Assembly: GCF_000716595.1 (NCBI RefSeq)
Contig: NZ_JNXC01000037.1
Coordinates: forward strand, 78,977 to 142,976
Direction of reading: 5' to 3'
Source of the DNA: Saccharothrix sp. NRRL B-16314
Lineage (GTDB): Bacteria; Actinomycetota; Actinomycetes; Mycobacteriales; Pseudonocardiaceae
DNA: 64,000 nt
Position 1 is the stretch's first letter. Every line of letters starts with the position of its first letter. The notes beneath the pieces were generated by a model. It worked only from the letters and a program-made list of their open reading frames with translations. It was not told the origin of the DNA and ran no database searches. Positions 8,000-15,645 of the stretch are shown in pieces. A program made the position numbers and the translations under genes.

Positions 8000-8627
8000 G
8001 CATCTGGGCGCAGACGCGGGCGAGGTGCTTGCGCATCACGTCCGAAGCGCGGGACGGGTCACCGGCCGCGATGGCGGTGACCAGGGCGTCGTGGTCGTCC
8101 AACGACGCGTTCTGGTGCGGCGGGTCGTCCCGCAAACCGCTCCGCAGCAACACGACCCGCTGCTGCACCAGCCGCACCTGCTCCGCGATGCGCGGGCTGC
8201 GCGCGGCGTCCAGCAAAGCCTGGTGGAACGCCAGGTCCAGCCGGTACGGGAAGCGCTCACCGGCCGAGTAGGCGCGGCGCGACTCGTCGCAGACCGCGCG
8301 CAGCCGCACCACGTCCCCGTCGGAACGCCGTGAAGCCGCCAGCTCGGCCGCCGCGCACTCCAGCGCCGTCCGCAGCTCGAACAGGGCCTGCACGTCGGCG
8401 GCGTCGGCGTTCGGCACGGAAGCGCCCCGGTGCGGCGCGAGGACCAGGAGCCCTTCGGACGCCAGGTGCCGGATCGCCTCGCGCAGCGGTCCGCGCGAGA
8501 TGCCGAGCCGTTGGGCCAGCTCGACCTCGTTCACCCGCGCGCCGGGCGCGATGTCGCCCGTCAGCACCAGCTCGCGGAGCACGTCCACGGTCTGACCGGC
8601 CAAGCTCATGTGCAGGGGAGGTGTCAC
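7983..8627 (-). CDS. GntR family regulator, FadR/FCD subfamily
   Basis: The 214-residue protein has an N-terminal winged helix (residues ~10-70: VDVLRELVLTGDIAPGARVN, then LAQRLGISRGPLREAIRHL). The C-terminal FCD helical domain carries DLAFHQALLDAARS and further His residues that usually bind metal or a carboxylate effector. The GTG start has AGGAGA 5 nt upstream. It faces the asparaginase gene, and a perfect 14-bp palindrome lies between them. It probably controls the asparaginase and itself; the effector may be an amino or dicarboxylic acid, which is inference. Confidence 0.9.
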   Translation of the reverse strand: MTPPLHMSLAGQTVDVLRELVLTGDIAPGARVNEVELAQRLGISRGPLREAIRHLASEGLLVLAPHRGASVPNADAADVQALFELRTALECAAAELAASRRSDGDVVRLRAVCDESRRAYSAGERFPYRLDLAFHQALLDAARSPRIAEQVRLVQQRVVLLRSGLRDDPPHQNASLDDHDALVTAIAAGDPSRASDVMRKHLARVCAQMLTSLG

Positions 8628-8663
8628 GAACGTCTCCTAGCGCCAGACAACCCTCGCCATGTT

Positions 8664-8677
8664 AACTGTCGACAGTT
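8664..8677. promoter_or_regulatory. Perfect palindrome, candidate GntR operator
   Basis: AACTGTCGACAGTT is a perfect 14-bp palindrome, 36 bp before the GntR start and 25 bp before the asparaginase start. Its GTCGAC core fits the GT(N)AC pattern of FadR-subfamily GntR operators. Confidence 0.7.
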
Positions 8678-8702
8678 GGCAGCGCATCGAGGAGGGGTCG
8701 GC

Positions 8703-9647
8703 ATGGCACACGAACTGGTCGCCGAGGTGTGGCGAGGCGAGTTCCTGGAGTCCGTGCACCACGGCTCGGTGATCGCCCTGGACGCGGCGGGCCGCGAAGT
8801 GGTCTCCGTCGGCCGGCCGCACGACACCACGTACCCGCGTTCCTCGAACAAGCCGATCCAGACGTTGGCGATGCTCCGCCACGGCCTCGACCTCGACGGC
8901 GAGCTGCTGGCCCTGGCCTGCGCCAGCCACTCCGGCGAGGACTTCCACATCGAGGGCGTCCACCGGATCCTCGAACGGCACGGCCTGGACGAGTCCGCCC
9001 TCCAGTGCACCCCCGACCTGCCCATCGGCGAGGACGCGCTCAAGGCCCACCTCGCGGCCGGCCGGCCGAAGGCCCCCCAGTACATGAACTGCTCCGGCAA
9101 GCACGCCGCCATGCTCGCCACCTGCGTCGTCAACGACTGGTCGACGCACGACTACCTCGACCCGGCCCACCCCCTCCAGCGCGCCGTCCGCGACACCCTG
9201 GAGGAACTCGCCGGCGAACGCATCGGCGCCGAGGGCGTCGACGGCTGCGGCGCACCGCTGTTCGGCATCAGCCTCACGGGCCTGGCCAGGGCTTTCGGGG
9301 CGCTGGCCCGTGCGTCGGAAGGCCCGGAGCGGCGGATCGCGCAGGCGATGAACCGCCACCCGGAGTGGGTCGGCGGCACGAACCGCGACGTCACGAAGTT
9401 GATGCTGGCGATCCCGGGCGCGGTGGCCAAGGACGGCGCGGAGGGCGTCTACGCGATCGGTCTGCCCAGCGGCGAGGCCGTGGCGTGCAAGATCGCCGAC
9501 GGGTCCAGCCGGGCGCGGGCCGTGGTCCTGGTGGCCGCGCTGCGCAGGCTCGGCGTGCGGGCGCCGGACGAGCTGGCGACGTTCCCCGTGCTCGGCCACG
9601 GCCGCGCGGTGGGTGCGATCAAGCCCTCACCGGCCCTCGTCGGCTGA
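8703..9647 (+). CDS. L-asparaginase II family protein
   Basis: The 314-residue protein belongs to the asparaginase II family (PF06089), which hydrolyses L-asparagine to aspartate and ammonia and is unrelated to the classic AnsA/AnsB fold. Family blocks visible include HHGSVIALDAAG, SSNKPIQTLAML, CASHSGEDFH, QYMNCSGKHAAML and VDGCGAPLFG. The ATG at 8703 follows GAGGGGTCGG. It has no signal peptide, so it is cytosolic. The divergent GntR gene and the palindrome at 8664 suggest induction by a small-molecule ligand. Confidence 0.9.
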   Translation: MAHELVAEVWRGEFLESVHHGSVIALDAAGREVVSVGRPHDTTYPRSSNKPIQTLAMLRHGLDLDGELLALACASHSGEDFHIEGVHRILERHGLDESALQCTPDLPIGEDALKAHLAAGRPKAPQYMNCSGKHAAMLATCVVNDWSTHDYLDPAHPLQRAVRDTLEELAGERIGAEGVDGCGAPLFGISLTGLARAFGALARASEGPERRIAQAMNRHPEWVGGTNRDVTKLMLAIPGAVAKDGAEGVYAIGLPSGEAVACKIADGSSRARAVVLVAALRRLGVRAPDELATFPVLGHGRAVGAIKPSPALVG

Positions 9648-9685
9648 CCCTCCCCGGCGGTTGAACCGCCCATTACGCTGGGGTC

Positions 9686-10000
9686 ATGGCCAGCGCCAGA
9701 GCCGCCGACGGACCGGACGAGCGCCCTCAGGGCGACATCGACGACGAGTTGATCGGCCTCGACCCCGACGACCCCGAGACCAAGGCGTTCGCGGAACACC
9801 TCGGCCGGATGAAGCGGCAGCCCCCGAGCCTCACGGTCGAGGGGTCGCTGGCGGGCGTCGAGCAGTTCGCGGACTCGGCGAACCGGGCGGGTGGCCTGCG
9901 CCGGCAGCTCGCGGTCGTGGTGGTGAGCCTGATCCTGCTGGGTGTGGCGCTCAGCGTCTGGTACTACCTGGGCGACCTGATCACCGTCTTCTTCGGGTGA
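9686..10000 (+). CDS. Hypothetical single-pass membrane protein
   Basis: The 104-residue protein has an acidic soluble N-terminal part (DDELIGLDPDDPETKAF) and one membrane segment at residues ~74-100 (LAVVVVSLILLGVALSVWYYL), so the N-terminus is probably cytoplasmic. No enzymatic motif is present. The msrB gene begins 20 nt downstream, so the two may be cotranscribed. The family is not recognised. Confidence 0.7.
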   Translation: MASARAADGPDERPQGDIDDELIGLDPDDPETKAFAEHLGRMKRQPPSLTVEGSLAGVEQFADSANRAGGLRRQLAVVVVSLILLGVALSVWYYLGDLITVFFG

Positions 10001-10019
10001 CTCGGACTAACCTGGGGTC

Positions 10020-10457
10020 ATGGAACCTGTCGTCGGCGCCACCCCGAAGGTGGTCCACTCCGAGCTGGAGTGGCGGGAGATCCTGAAGCCCAAGGAGTAC
10101 GCGGTGCTGCGCGAGGCGGGCACCGAGCCCGCGTTCGTGGGGGAATACACGGACACCAAGACCGAGGGCGTCTACGTCTGCCGCGCGTGCGGGGCCGAGC
10201 TGTTCCGCAGCGAGACGAAGTTCGACTCCCACTGCGGTTGGCCGTCGTTCTTCTCACCGGCGGACGCGGACACGGTGATCCTGCGCGAGGACCGGGCCAT
10301 GGGGATGGTGCGGACCGAAGTGTTGTGCGCCACATGTCACAGCCACCTCGGGCACGTTTTCGAGGGTGAGGGCTACGCGACGCCGACGGACCAGCGGTAC
10401 TGCATCAACTCGATCAGCTTGCGTCTGGTCGAAAGCCCACCTGGTCAAGCAGACTGA
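10020..10457 (+). CDS. msrB: Peptide-methionine (R)-S-oxide reductase MsrB
   Basis: This 145-residue cytosolic repair enzyme reduces methionine-R-sulfoxide in proteins, using thioredoxin. The family signature is complete: two zinc CxxC pairs (CRACG at ~58 and CATCH at ~103), the block FDSHCGWPSFF, HSHLGHVF, and the catalytic cysteine in RYCINSISL near residue 126. The length is normal for a stand-alone MsrB. The ATG at 10020 has no strong Shine-Dalgarno sequence, so initiation may be weak or leaderless. Confidence 0.95.
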   Translation: MEPVVGATPKVVHSELEWREILKPKEYAVLREAGTEPAFVGEYTDTKTEGVYVCRACGAELFRSETKFDSHCGWPSFFSPADADTVILREDRAMGMVRTEVLCATCHSHLGHVFEGEGYATPTDQRYCINSISLRLVESPPGQAD

Positions 10458-10501
10458 AGGTGCTACTCCGAATGATGTCAAGATCCACACCAGGAGGAAT
10501 C

Positions 10502-10567
10502 ATGCGCATCTTCAAGGGCACCGATGGTGAAGGTTCGGGCGGCGTGGACGGCGCTTCGTCATCCTGA
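10502..10567 (+). CDS. Possible small peptide with perfect ribosome binding site
   Basis: This 21-codon reading frame (begins MRIFKGTDGEG, ends GASSS) is preceded by AGGAGG at 10492-10497, one of the best such sites in the window, 4 nt from the ATG. The peptide is Gly/Ser-rich and has no cysteine. It lies 44 nt after msrB and 135 nt before the first TIGR04222 membrane protein. It could be a leader, an attenuator or chance; no homologue is recognised. Confidence 0.3.
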   Translation: MRIFKGTDGEGSGGVDGASSS

Positions 10568-10701
10568 CGCCCGCTTGACGGCACCGGGTCGTGAACCCTA
10601 AGGCTTGCTAAAGCCCTCTTGTCGGGGTGTGGCCTGGCGCACACGATTGCCTCCTGCTGGTGGACCTCTTCGGTTCCACCGAGGCCCACAGGGGGTGGAC
10701 C

Positions 10702-11646
10702 GTGGAGCGACCGTGGGGGCTTTCGGGCCCGGAATTCCTGGAGTTGTACTGGATCGCGCTGGCGGTGACGCTGGGGATCGCGATCTTCGTCCGAGTGCGC
10801 CTGCGGGGGACGCGGGGAGTCGTCCCCGCAGGCGTGCTCGGCCTGTTGGACATCGCTTACCTGACCGGCGGGCCACGACGGGTGGCCGAGACGTCCGTCG
10901 CCGGGCTCCTCGACGCCGGCACGCTCGTGCCCGCGCGCAGCGGATCGGTGCGGATCGCCGATTCCACCGTTCCCGCTCATCCGGTCGACCAGGCCGTGCT
11001 CGCCGACGCGACCCGTTACCGGTACCGGACGTTGACGCTGCTCATCACGTCGGTGTCGGATCACGACGCGGTCCTGGACGTCGGCCGTCGACTGTCCTCA
11101 ATGGACTACCTAGTCGCGCCGGAAGTGGCGAAGTCCCGGTTGCGGGCCGGTGTCGTGCCGATGGTGCTGTTGTTCGTCGTCGGTGTGGCGCGGTCGGTGA
11201 ACGGGCTGGTGATCGGTGCGCCCGTGGGGTGGTTGACGTTGCAGCTCGTGCTGACGGGGGTGCTGGTCGGGCTGCTGGTGAAGGCGTCCCCTCTGATGCT
11301 CACCGCCACGGGTCGTGAGGCGGTGGCGAAAGCTCGCGCAGGTGGGATCACCGGGGGGTGGGGAGGGACCGGCTCGGGCTCGGCGAACGCCGCCGAGCTG
11401 GTCGCTCTCAACGGCTTCAGCGCCCATCCGGACGTCTTGCTGCGTGCCGCTGCCCGCACGGCGCCGTTCCCGCGTCCCGGTGCCCGCTCTTCCGGTTCTC
11501 GTCGTCGTTCGGCTTCGGGTGGGGCGTATGCGGGCGGGACGTACTCCGCCACGACCGGTGGCGGGTGCGGCAGCGGTTCGAGCAGTTGCAGCAGTGGTTC
11601 GAGCAGTTGCGGCGGCGGGGGCTGCGGTGGTGGCGGCGGGAGCTGA
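10702..11646 (+). CDS. TIGR04222-type membrane protein with Cys/Gly/Ser-rich tail (1)
   Basis: The protein has 314 residues. The start VERPWGLSGPEFLELYW follows AGGGGG (10690-10695) and resembles the usual opening of this family. A membrane segment at ~13-32 is followed by the family motif DIAYLTGGPRRVAETSV at ~50-68 and two further membrane segments around residues 150-200. The last ~65 residues are Ser/Arg-, then Gly/Ser/Cys-rich (GSSSCSSGSSSCGGGGCGG), with four cysteines in the final 29 residues. Two relatives and a DUF692/MNIO enzyme follow on the same strand. The tail would be an attractive substrate for cysteine modification, which is a hypothesis. Confidence 0.78.
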   Translation: MERPWGLSGPEFLELYWIALAVTLGIAIFVRVRLRGTRGVVPAGVLGLLDIAYLTGGPRRVAETSVAGLLDAGTLVPARSGSVRIADSTVPAHPVDQAVLADATRYRYRTLTLLITSVSDHDAVLDVGRRLSSMDYLVAPEVAKSRLRAGVVPMVLLFVVGVARSVNGLVIGAPVGWLTLQLVLTGVLVGLLVKASPLMLTATGREAVAKARAGGITGGWGGTGSGSANAAELVALNGFSAHPDVLLRAAARTAPFPRPGARSSGSRRRSASGGAYAGGTYSATTGGGCGSGSSSCSSGSSSCGGGGCGGGGGS

Positions 11647-11738
11647 CCGCTCCCCACCCGCGCTTATGGCTCTTACGACTCCTTACGGCTTTGGCCCGAT
11701 CGGACCGGTTCGGGCTTGACGGCTCCTAGGGTGGCGCC

Positions 11739-12725
11739 ATGGCGTTCTCGTTGACGTTCCTGTGGTGGTACGTGCCGGCGCTCGTCGTCGCGGTGGTGGT
11801 GGGCCTGCGGTTGAAGCGGGTCGCCGGCGCCGCACCCGACCGGCCGTTGACGTTCGAGGAGATCGGTTACCTCGGCGGTGGGCCGGTGCGCGCGGTCGAG
11901 GTGGCGGTGTCGGGGCTGGTGGCCGAGAACCGGGCGAGGGTGTCCGGTTCGGTGGTCGCGGCGGTGCCCGGTCCCGGTGGTTCGCTGACCGCGTTGCAGT
12001 CGGTCGTGCTGGCCCGGCTCGACCAGCCGCGGGATGTGGACGAGCTGGTGGTGGGGGTGGCCACCAGCGGGCCGGCCCGGCAGATCGGACAACGCCTGGT
12101 GGCGGGTGGTCTGCTGGTGGCGCCGCGCCGGCGTCTGGTGCGGGCCTTCTTGGCCGTCGTGCCGCTGGCCCTGCTCGCGGTGGTGGCTGTTTTCGCAGGT
12201 CCGAGCGGTTGGCAGACGGTCACCGCGCTGTCCGTCACCGGTGCGCTGGTGGTCCTGCTGCTGTTGGGTCCGCCGCCTGTGCTGACCAGGAGGGGTGCGC
12301 GGGCGTACGAGGAGGCCACGGCGGGCCTCGCCCCGGTCGACCCGGCCGAGGTGACCGCCCGATACGGCCTGACTCGCACGTCCACGCCGCCCCTTCCGCC
12401 TGCGTCGCGCACGGGGTCGGAGTGGTCGGGCTCGGGCTCGGGCTCGGGGTCTGCGGGCTCGGGGTCGGGGTCGGGGTCGGCGGGGCGGGTGACGGGGGTG
12501 TTCGACGGCGAACGCGTGGAACCGATCGCACCTGCGGAAACGTCCCAGCATCCGCTTCCCCGGCGCAGGCGTGCCGTGGTGGTCGAACCGCAACGCTGGC
12601 GGCGGCGCAACGGGTGGCTGGTGGCCGGCGGGTGGTTCGCGGGTGGTTGGTTGGCCGCAGAGTGGTTGGAGGGCGATGATGGTGGCGAATTCATGGACTC
12701 CGGCTACGGCGGGTTCGACGCCTGA
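11739..12725 (+). CDS. TIGR04222-type membrane protein without Cys tail (2)
   Basis: The 328-residue protein has an N-terminal membrane segment (WWYVPALVVAVVVGL), the family motif EEIGYLGGGPVRAVEVAVSG at ~46-65, and two more membrane segments at ~145-190. A Ser/Gly repeat (SGSGSGSGSAGSGSG) spans ~230-250. Unlike its two neighbours the C-terminus has no cysteines. Instead it has an Arg-rich stretch, a hydrophobic Gly/Trp segment (LVAGGWFAGGWLAAEW) and an acidic end. The 3' end overlaps the next gene by 47 bp, suggesting translational coupling. It may be the non-substrate partner of the tailed proteins. Confidence 0.78.
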   Translation: MAFSLTFLWWYVPALVVAVVVGLRLKRVAGAAPDRPLTFEEIGYLGGGPVRAVEVAVSGLVAENRARVSGSVVAAVPGPGGSLTALQSVVLARLDQPRDVDELVVGVATSGPARQIGQRLVAGGLLVAPRRRLVRAFLAVVPLALLAVVAVFAGPSGWQTVTALSVTGALVVLLLLGPPPVLTRRGARAYEEATAGLAPVDPAEVTARYGLTRTSTPPLPPASRTGSEWSGSGSGSGSAGSGSGSGSAGRVTGVFDGERVEPIAPAETSQHPLPRRRRAVVVEPQRWRRRNGWLVAGGWFAGGWLAAEWLEGDDGGEFMDSGYGGFDA

Positions 12726-13566
12726 CCCGTGGCAAGGGCACGCCGGACCAGCGCAAACCGGCTTGGGGTTGGAGGAGCAGGCCTTCCTGGTCGGCGGTCC
12801 GGGCCGGGCCGCCGAGTTCGCGGTCATGTCGCTGACCGAGGCCGGCGCGCTGCGGATCTCCCGCGACGGCCTGGTCAGCCCCGTCCAGTCCCGAACCCAA
12901 CCGCGAACCCCGCTCCAGGCACGCACCCTCGCGTCCGTCCCCCGCTCGCTGGGTGACGTGATCACCGCGACGGCCGGCGGCCCCGAGTCGGGCCGGCTGC
13001 GCTTGCACCTGATCGACCGCGGCTTCGTGGTCTCGCCCGGACGGCGGCGCGCGGTGCGGGGGCTGAGGCGGCTGGTGGTGCTGGCGGCCGTGCTCGGGGT
13101 GTTCGCGGCGATCGCGCTGGACCTGCCGTTCGCGGTGGCCGGCGGGACGGCGGTGGCCATGCTGCTGGTGGCGGCGGTGCTCGGACGCGCGGGGCGTCCG
13201 CTGACCGCTTCGGGACGTGCCGAGGTGCGGCGGCTGCGGCAGGCGGCGGCGACGGCGATGACCGAGCCGGGGATACCCAACCGCCTGACGCTGGTAGCGG
13301 CGTACGGGCTGCTGGGGAAGGTCCGCGGCCAGTACCTGTGGAGGATCCTGGGCATCGCGCCGACGGTCTCGGCGACGCTTCGGCGGCGGTCGCGGAGTCA
13401 GGGGTCCAGCGGTGGGGCTTCGTGCGGCGGTGGGTGTGGCAGTTGCTCCAGCAGCAGCTGTGGCGGTGGCTCCAGCTCGGACAGCGGCAGCAGCAGCAGT
13501 TCGGACAGCGGTGGGTCGTCGTGCGGTGGGGGCGGTGGCTGTGGTGGGGGTGGCGGGGGCGACTGA
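12679..13566 (+). CDS. TIGR04222-type membrane protein with Cys/Gly/Ser-rich tail (3)
   Basis: The 295-residue protein is read from the ATG at 12679, 5 nt after GGAGGG and inside the previous gene; 12676 is an alternative. It has the motif EEQAFLVGGPGRAAEFAVMS near residue 30 and two adjacent membrane segments at ~130-175. Its C-terminal ~60 residues are made almost only of Gly, Ser, Cys and Asp, with six cysteines (GASCGGGCGSCSSSSCGGG, later SSCGGGGGCGG). It is the last gene before the DUF692 enzyme. Low-complexity tails after this domain are characteristic of the family; their fate is not established. Confidence 0.76.
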   Translation: MVANSWTPATAGSTPDPWQGHAGPAQTGLGLEEQAFLVGGPGRAAEFAVMSLTEAGALRISRDGLVSPVQSRTQPRTPLQARTLASVPRSLGDVITATAGGPESGRLRLHLIDRGFVVSPGRRRAVRGLRRLVVLAAVLGVFAAIALDLPFAVAGGTAVAMLLVAAVLGRAGRPLTASGRAEVRRLRQAAATAMTEPGIPNRLTLVAAYGLLGKVRGQYLWRILGIAPTVSATLRRRSRSQGSSGGASCGGGCGSCSSSSCGGGSSSDSGSSSSSDSGGSSCGGGGGCGGGGGGD

Positions 13567-13766
13567 GTGGGGCGGCCAGGTGGACAAGGGCTGAGCTGTC
13601 AGGTGGACACGGGGTGGACTGGTGGGGTTGCCGGGCTCCTTACTCTTTCAACGGAGTGGCGGTAACAGTGTTTCCGTACATATTTCGGTGATGATCACCC
13701 AATCGGGTAGCCAGGGCACTCAGGTTTGAAGATCGGCACGGTAGCAGCGGGAAGGGTGGGGCGCTC

Positions 13767-14564
13767 GTGGAGAAACTGGGTGTCGGGATCGGCTGGCGGC
13801 CGGAGATCGATCTCACCGTGGAGCGCTTGCCCGGCGTCGACTTCGTCGAGGTCGTCGCGGAGAACCTGCACGTCTCCCACCTGCCCGAATCCGTCCTCCT
13901 CCTCCGCGACCGCGGCATCCCGGTCCTCCCGCACGCCGTCTCGCTCTCGCTGGGCGGCGCGGAGCCGGTGGACCGCGACCGGGTCGCCCACCTCGCCTCG
14001 CTCGCCGAAGCGCTCGACGCCCCGCTGGTCAGCGACCACGTCTGCTTCGTGCGCGCCGGCGGGCTGGATTCCGGGCACCTCATGCCCCTCCCCCGCACCC
14101 GCGACGCGCTCGACGTCCTCGTCGCCAACGTCAAAGCCGCCCAACAAGACCTGCCGGTCCCGCTCGCCCTCGAGAACGTCGCCGCGCTCCTCGAATGGCC
14201 CGACGCCGACCTCACCGAAGGCCAGTTCTTCGCCGAACTGGTCGACCGCACCGACTGCCACCTCCTGATCGACGTCGCCAACCTCTACGCCAACGCCCGC
14301 AACCTCGGCACCGACGTCTCCCGCTTCCTCGACGAAATCCCCCTGGAACGCCTCGCCTACGTCCACGTCGCCGGCGGCGAAGAGCACCAAGGCGTCTACC
14401 ACGACACCCACGCCCACGCCGTCCGCCCTGAAGTGCTGGACGTGCTCGCCCAACTCCGCGCCCGCGTCGACCCGCCGGGCGTCCTGCTGGAACGCGACGA
14501 CCACTACCCCGCCGACGCCGAACTGGCCGGTGAGCTGGCCGCGATCCGGGCGGTGCTGGGATGA
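13767..14564 (+). CDS. DUF692 family multinuclear non-heme iron oxygenase (MNIO)
   Basis: The 265-residue TIM-barrel protein belongs to DUF692, now called MNIO. Characterised members (MbnB, TglH and others) oxidatively modify cysteine residues of ribosomal peptides using two or three iron ions. Expected metal ligands are visible: EVVAEN, LPHAVS, SDHVCF, ALENV, IDVANLY, VHVAGG, YHDTHAH and LERDD. The GTG at 13767 follows GGGAAGGGTGGGG. A 115-residue protein overlaps the 3' end (ATGA), as partner proteins do in MNIO operons. The nearest candidate substrates are the cysteine-rich tails of the TIGR04222 proteins upstream; that link is inference. Confidence 0.88.
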   Translation: MEKLGVGIGWRPEIDLTVERLPGVDFVEVVAENLHVSHLPESVLLLRDRGIPVLPHAVSLSLGGAEPVDRDRVAHLASLAEALDAPLVSDHVCFVRAGGLDSGHLMPLPRTRDALDVLVANVKAAQQDLPVPLALENVAALLEWPDADLTEGQFFAELVDRTDCHLLIDVANLYANARNLGTDVSRFLDEIPLERLAYVHVAGGEEHQGVYHDTHAHAVRPEVLDVLAQLRARVDPPGVLLERDDHYPADAELAGELAAIRAVLG

Positions 14565-14908
14565 CCCAACCCCAGCGCGACCGGTTGGCGGCGGCTCAGA
14601 CGGAGCTGCTGCGGGCGTTGTTGGCGGACGGCGCGACGCCGCCGGGGTTCGACGAGGACCGGGTGCGCATCGAGAAACGGGCGTTGCGCAACAAACGGCG
14701 CGGGATCGTGGAGATGTTGCGCCCCGACGTGGCCGACGAGCTGGGCGAACGGTTCCGGCCGCTGTTCGACGCCTACGCCCGGACCCACCCGAAAGAGGAC
14801 GGCACCCGCTTCCGCGAGGACGCCGCGAGGTTCGCCGACTGGGCCGTCGGCCAGGGGGAACTCAAGCCGCCGAAGAAGAAGCGCTGGTGGCAGCGCACCG
14901 CCACCTGA
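14561..14908 (+). CDS. Putative MNIO partner protein
   Basis: The 115-residue protein's ATG overlaps the stop of the DUF692 gene (ATGA), so translation is very likely coupled. It is helical and charged ([50 protein letters not shown]) with a basic Trp-containing end (KKKRWWQRT). MNIO enzymes usually work with a small partner that presents the peptide substrate. The helical [13 protein letters not shown] region recalls such partners, but no firm family match can be claimed from reading alone. Confidence 0.7.
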   Translation: MTQPQRDRLAAAQTELLRALLADGATPPGFDEDRVRIEKRALRNKRRGIVEMLRPDVADELGERFRPLFDAYARTHPKEDGTRFREDAARFADWAVGQGELKPPKKKRWWQRTAT

Positions 14909-14954
14909 CCGGACGACACGCAACCTGATCGCACCCCGCTTCCGTCCCGTTGAC

Positions 14955-15449
14955 ATGTGGAGACGGACCTGGCCCCTGGGCGTCCTGTTACTGGCCACCG
15001 CGTGCGGCACTGCGAACGTGGGCGGCGATGCGACGGCCTGCACGGCAATCGGCGCACTCGTCGGCGTAAGCGTGGACGTCGAGCACCCCGACGTCGTGTC
15101 CGGGACGATCGAAGTCTGCTGGGACGACCGGTGCTCGACCCCCGCGCTGGAGTTGCGCCCGTCGACCAAGGCCGGCGAGACGACGTGCACCGGCACCGCC
15201 CCGGACGACTCGTGCAGCGCACGGTTGGAGCCGACCGGCGGCGTACAGGGTTTCGCCGCCGTCCAGGACCTGCCCGCCGAGCAGGTCACGGCCACGCTGC
15301 GTTTGCTGGACCAATCCGGATCTTTGCTGGTGGACCGCCACATCACGCTCCACCCCGAAATGGTCTATCCCAACGGTCCGGACTGCCCAGCGGGTGGTCC
15401 GCAGGCAGGTATCTCAGTTGATCCTCACGGCGCAGTATCCGAGCGGTGA
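14955..15449 (+). CDS. Putative secreted lipoprotein
   Basis: The 164-residue protein has a lipoprotein signal: MWRRTWPLGVLLLATAC, with the lipobox cysteine at residue 17. The mature part has six further cysteines, including CWDDRC and TCTGTAPDDSC, compatible with disulfides in a small extracellular domain. No family is recognised. It lies 46 nt after the MNIO partner on the same strand and lacks a clear ribosome binding site, so it may have its own start signals or be leaderless. A link to the MNIO genes is possible but not shown. Confidence 0.65.
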   Translation: MWRRTWPLGVLLLATACGTANVGGDATACTAIGALVGVSVDVEHPDVVSGTIEVCWDDRCSTPALELRPSTKAGETTCTGTAPDDSCSARLEPTGGVQGFAAVQDLPAEQVTATLRLLDQSGSLLVDRHITLHPEMVYPNGPDCPAGGPQAGISVDPHGAVSER

Positions 15450-15645
15450 GTGAACGGCGGACTCCGCTGAATTGGTCAAGAACCTACCGACCAATCAGCG
15501 GCTGTCCGCGTCCGGCGGAGCCTCTAGCGTCGGTGACGTCAAGGGCCACGTCGTTCCCGGTGCATCCGCTGCCGCGACCGCGGGCCGCAACGCCCTTCCG
15601 GCCGCGTTCCGCCGTGCGCGGCACCTCACCGGGAGGTTCCAGAGA

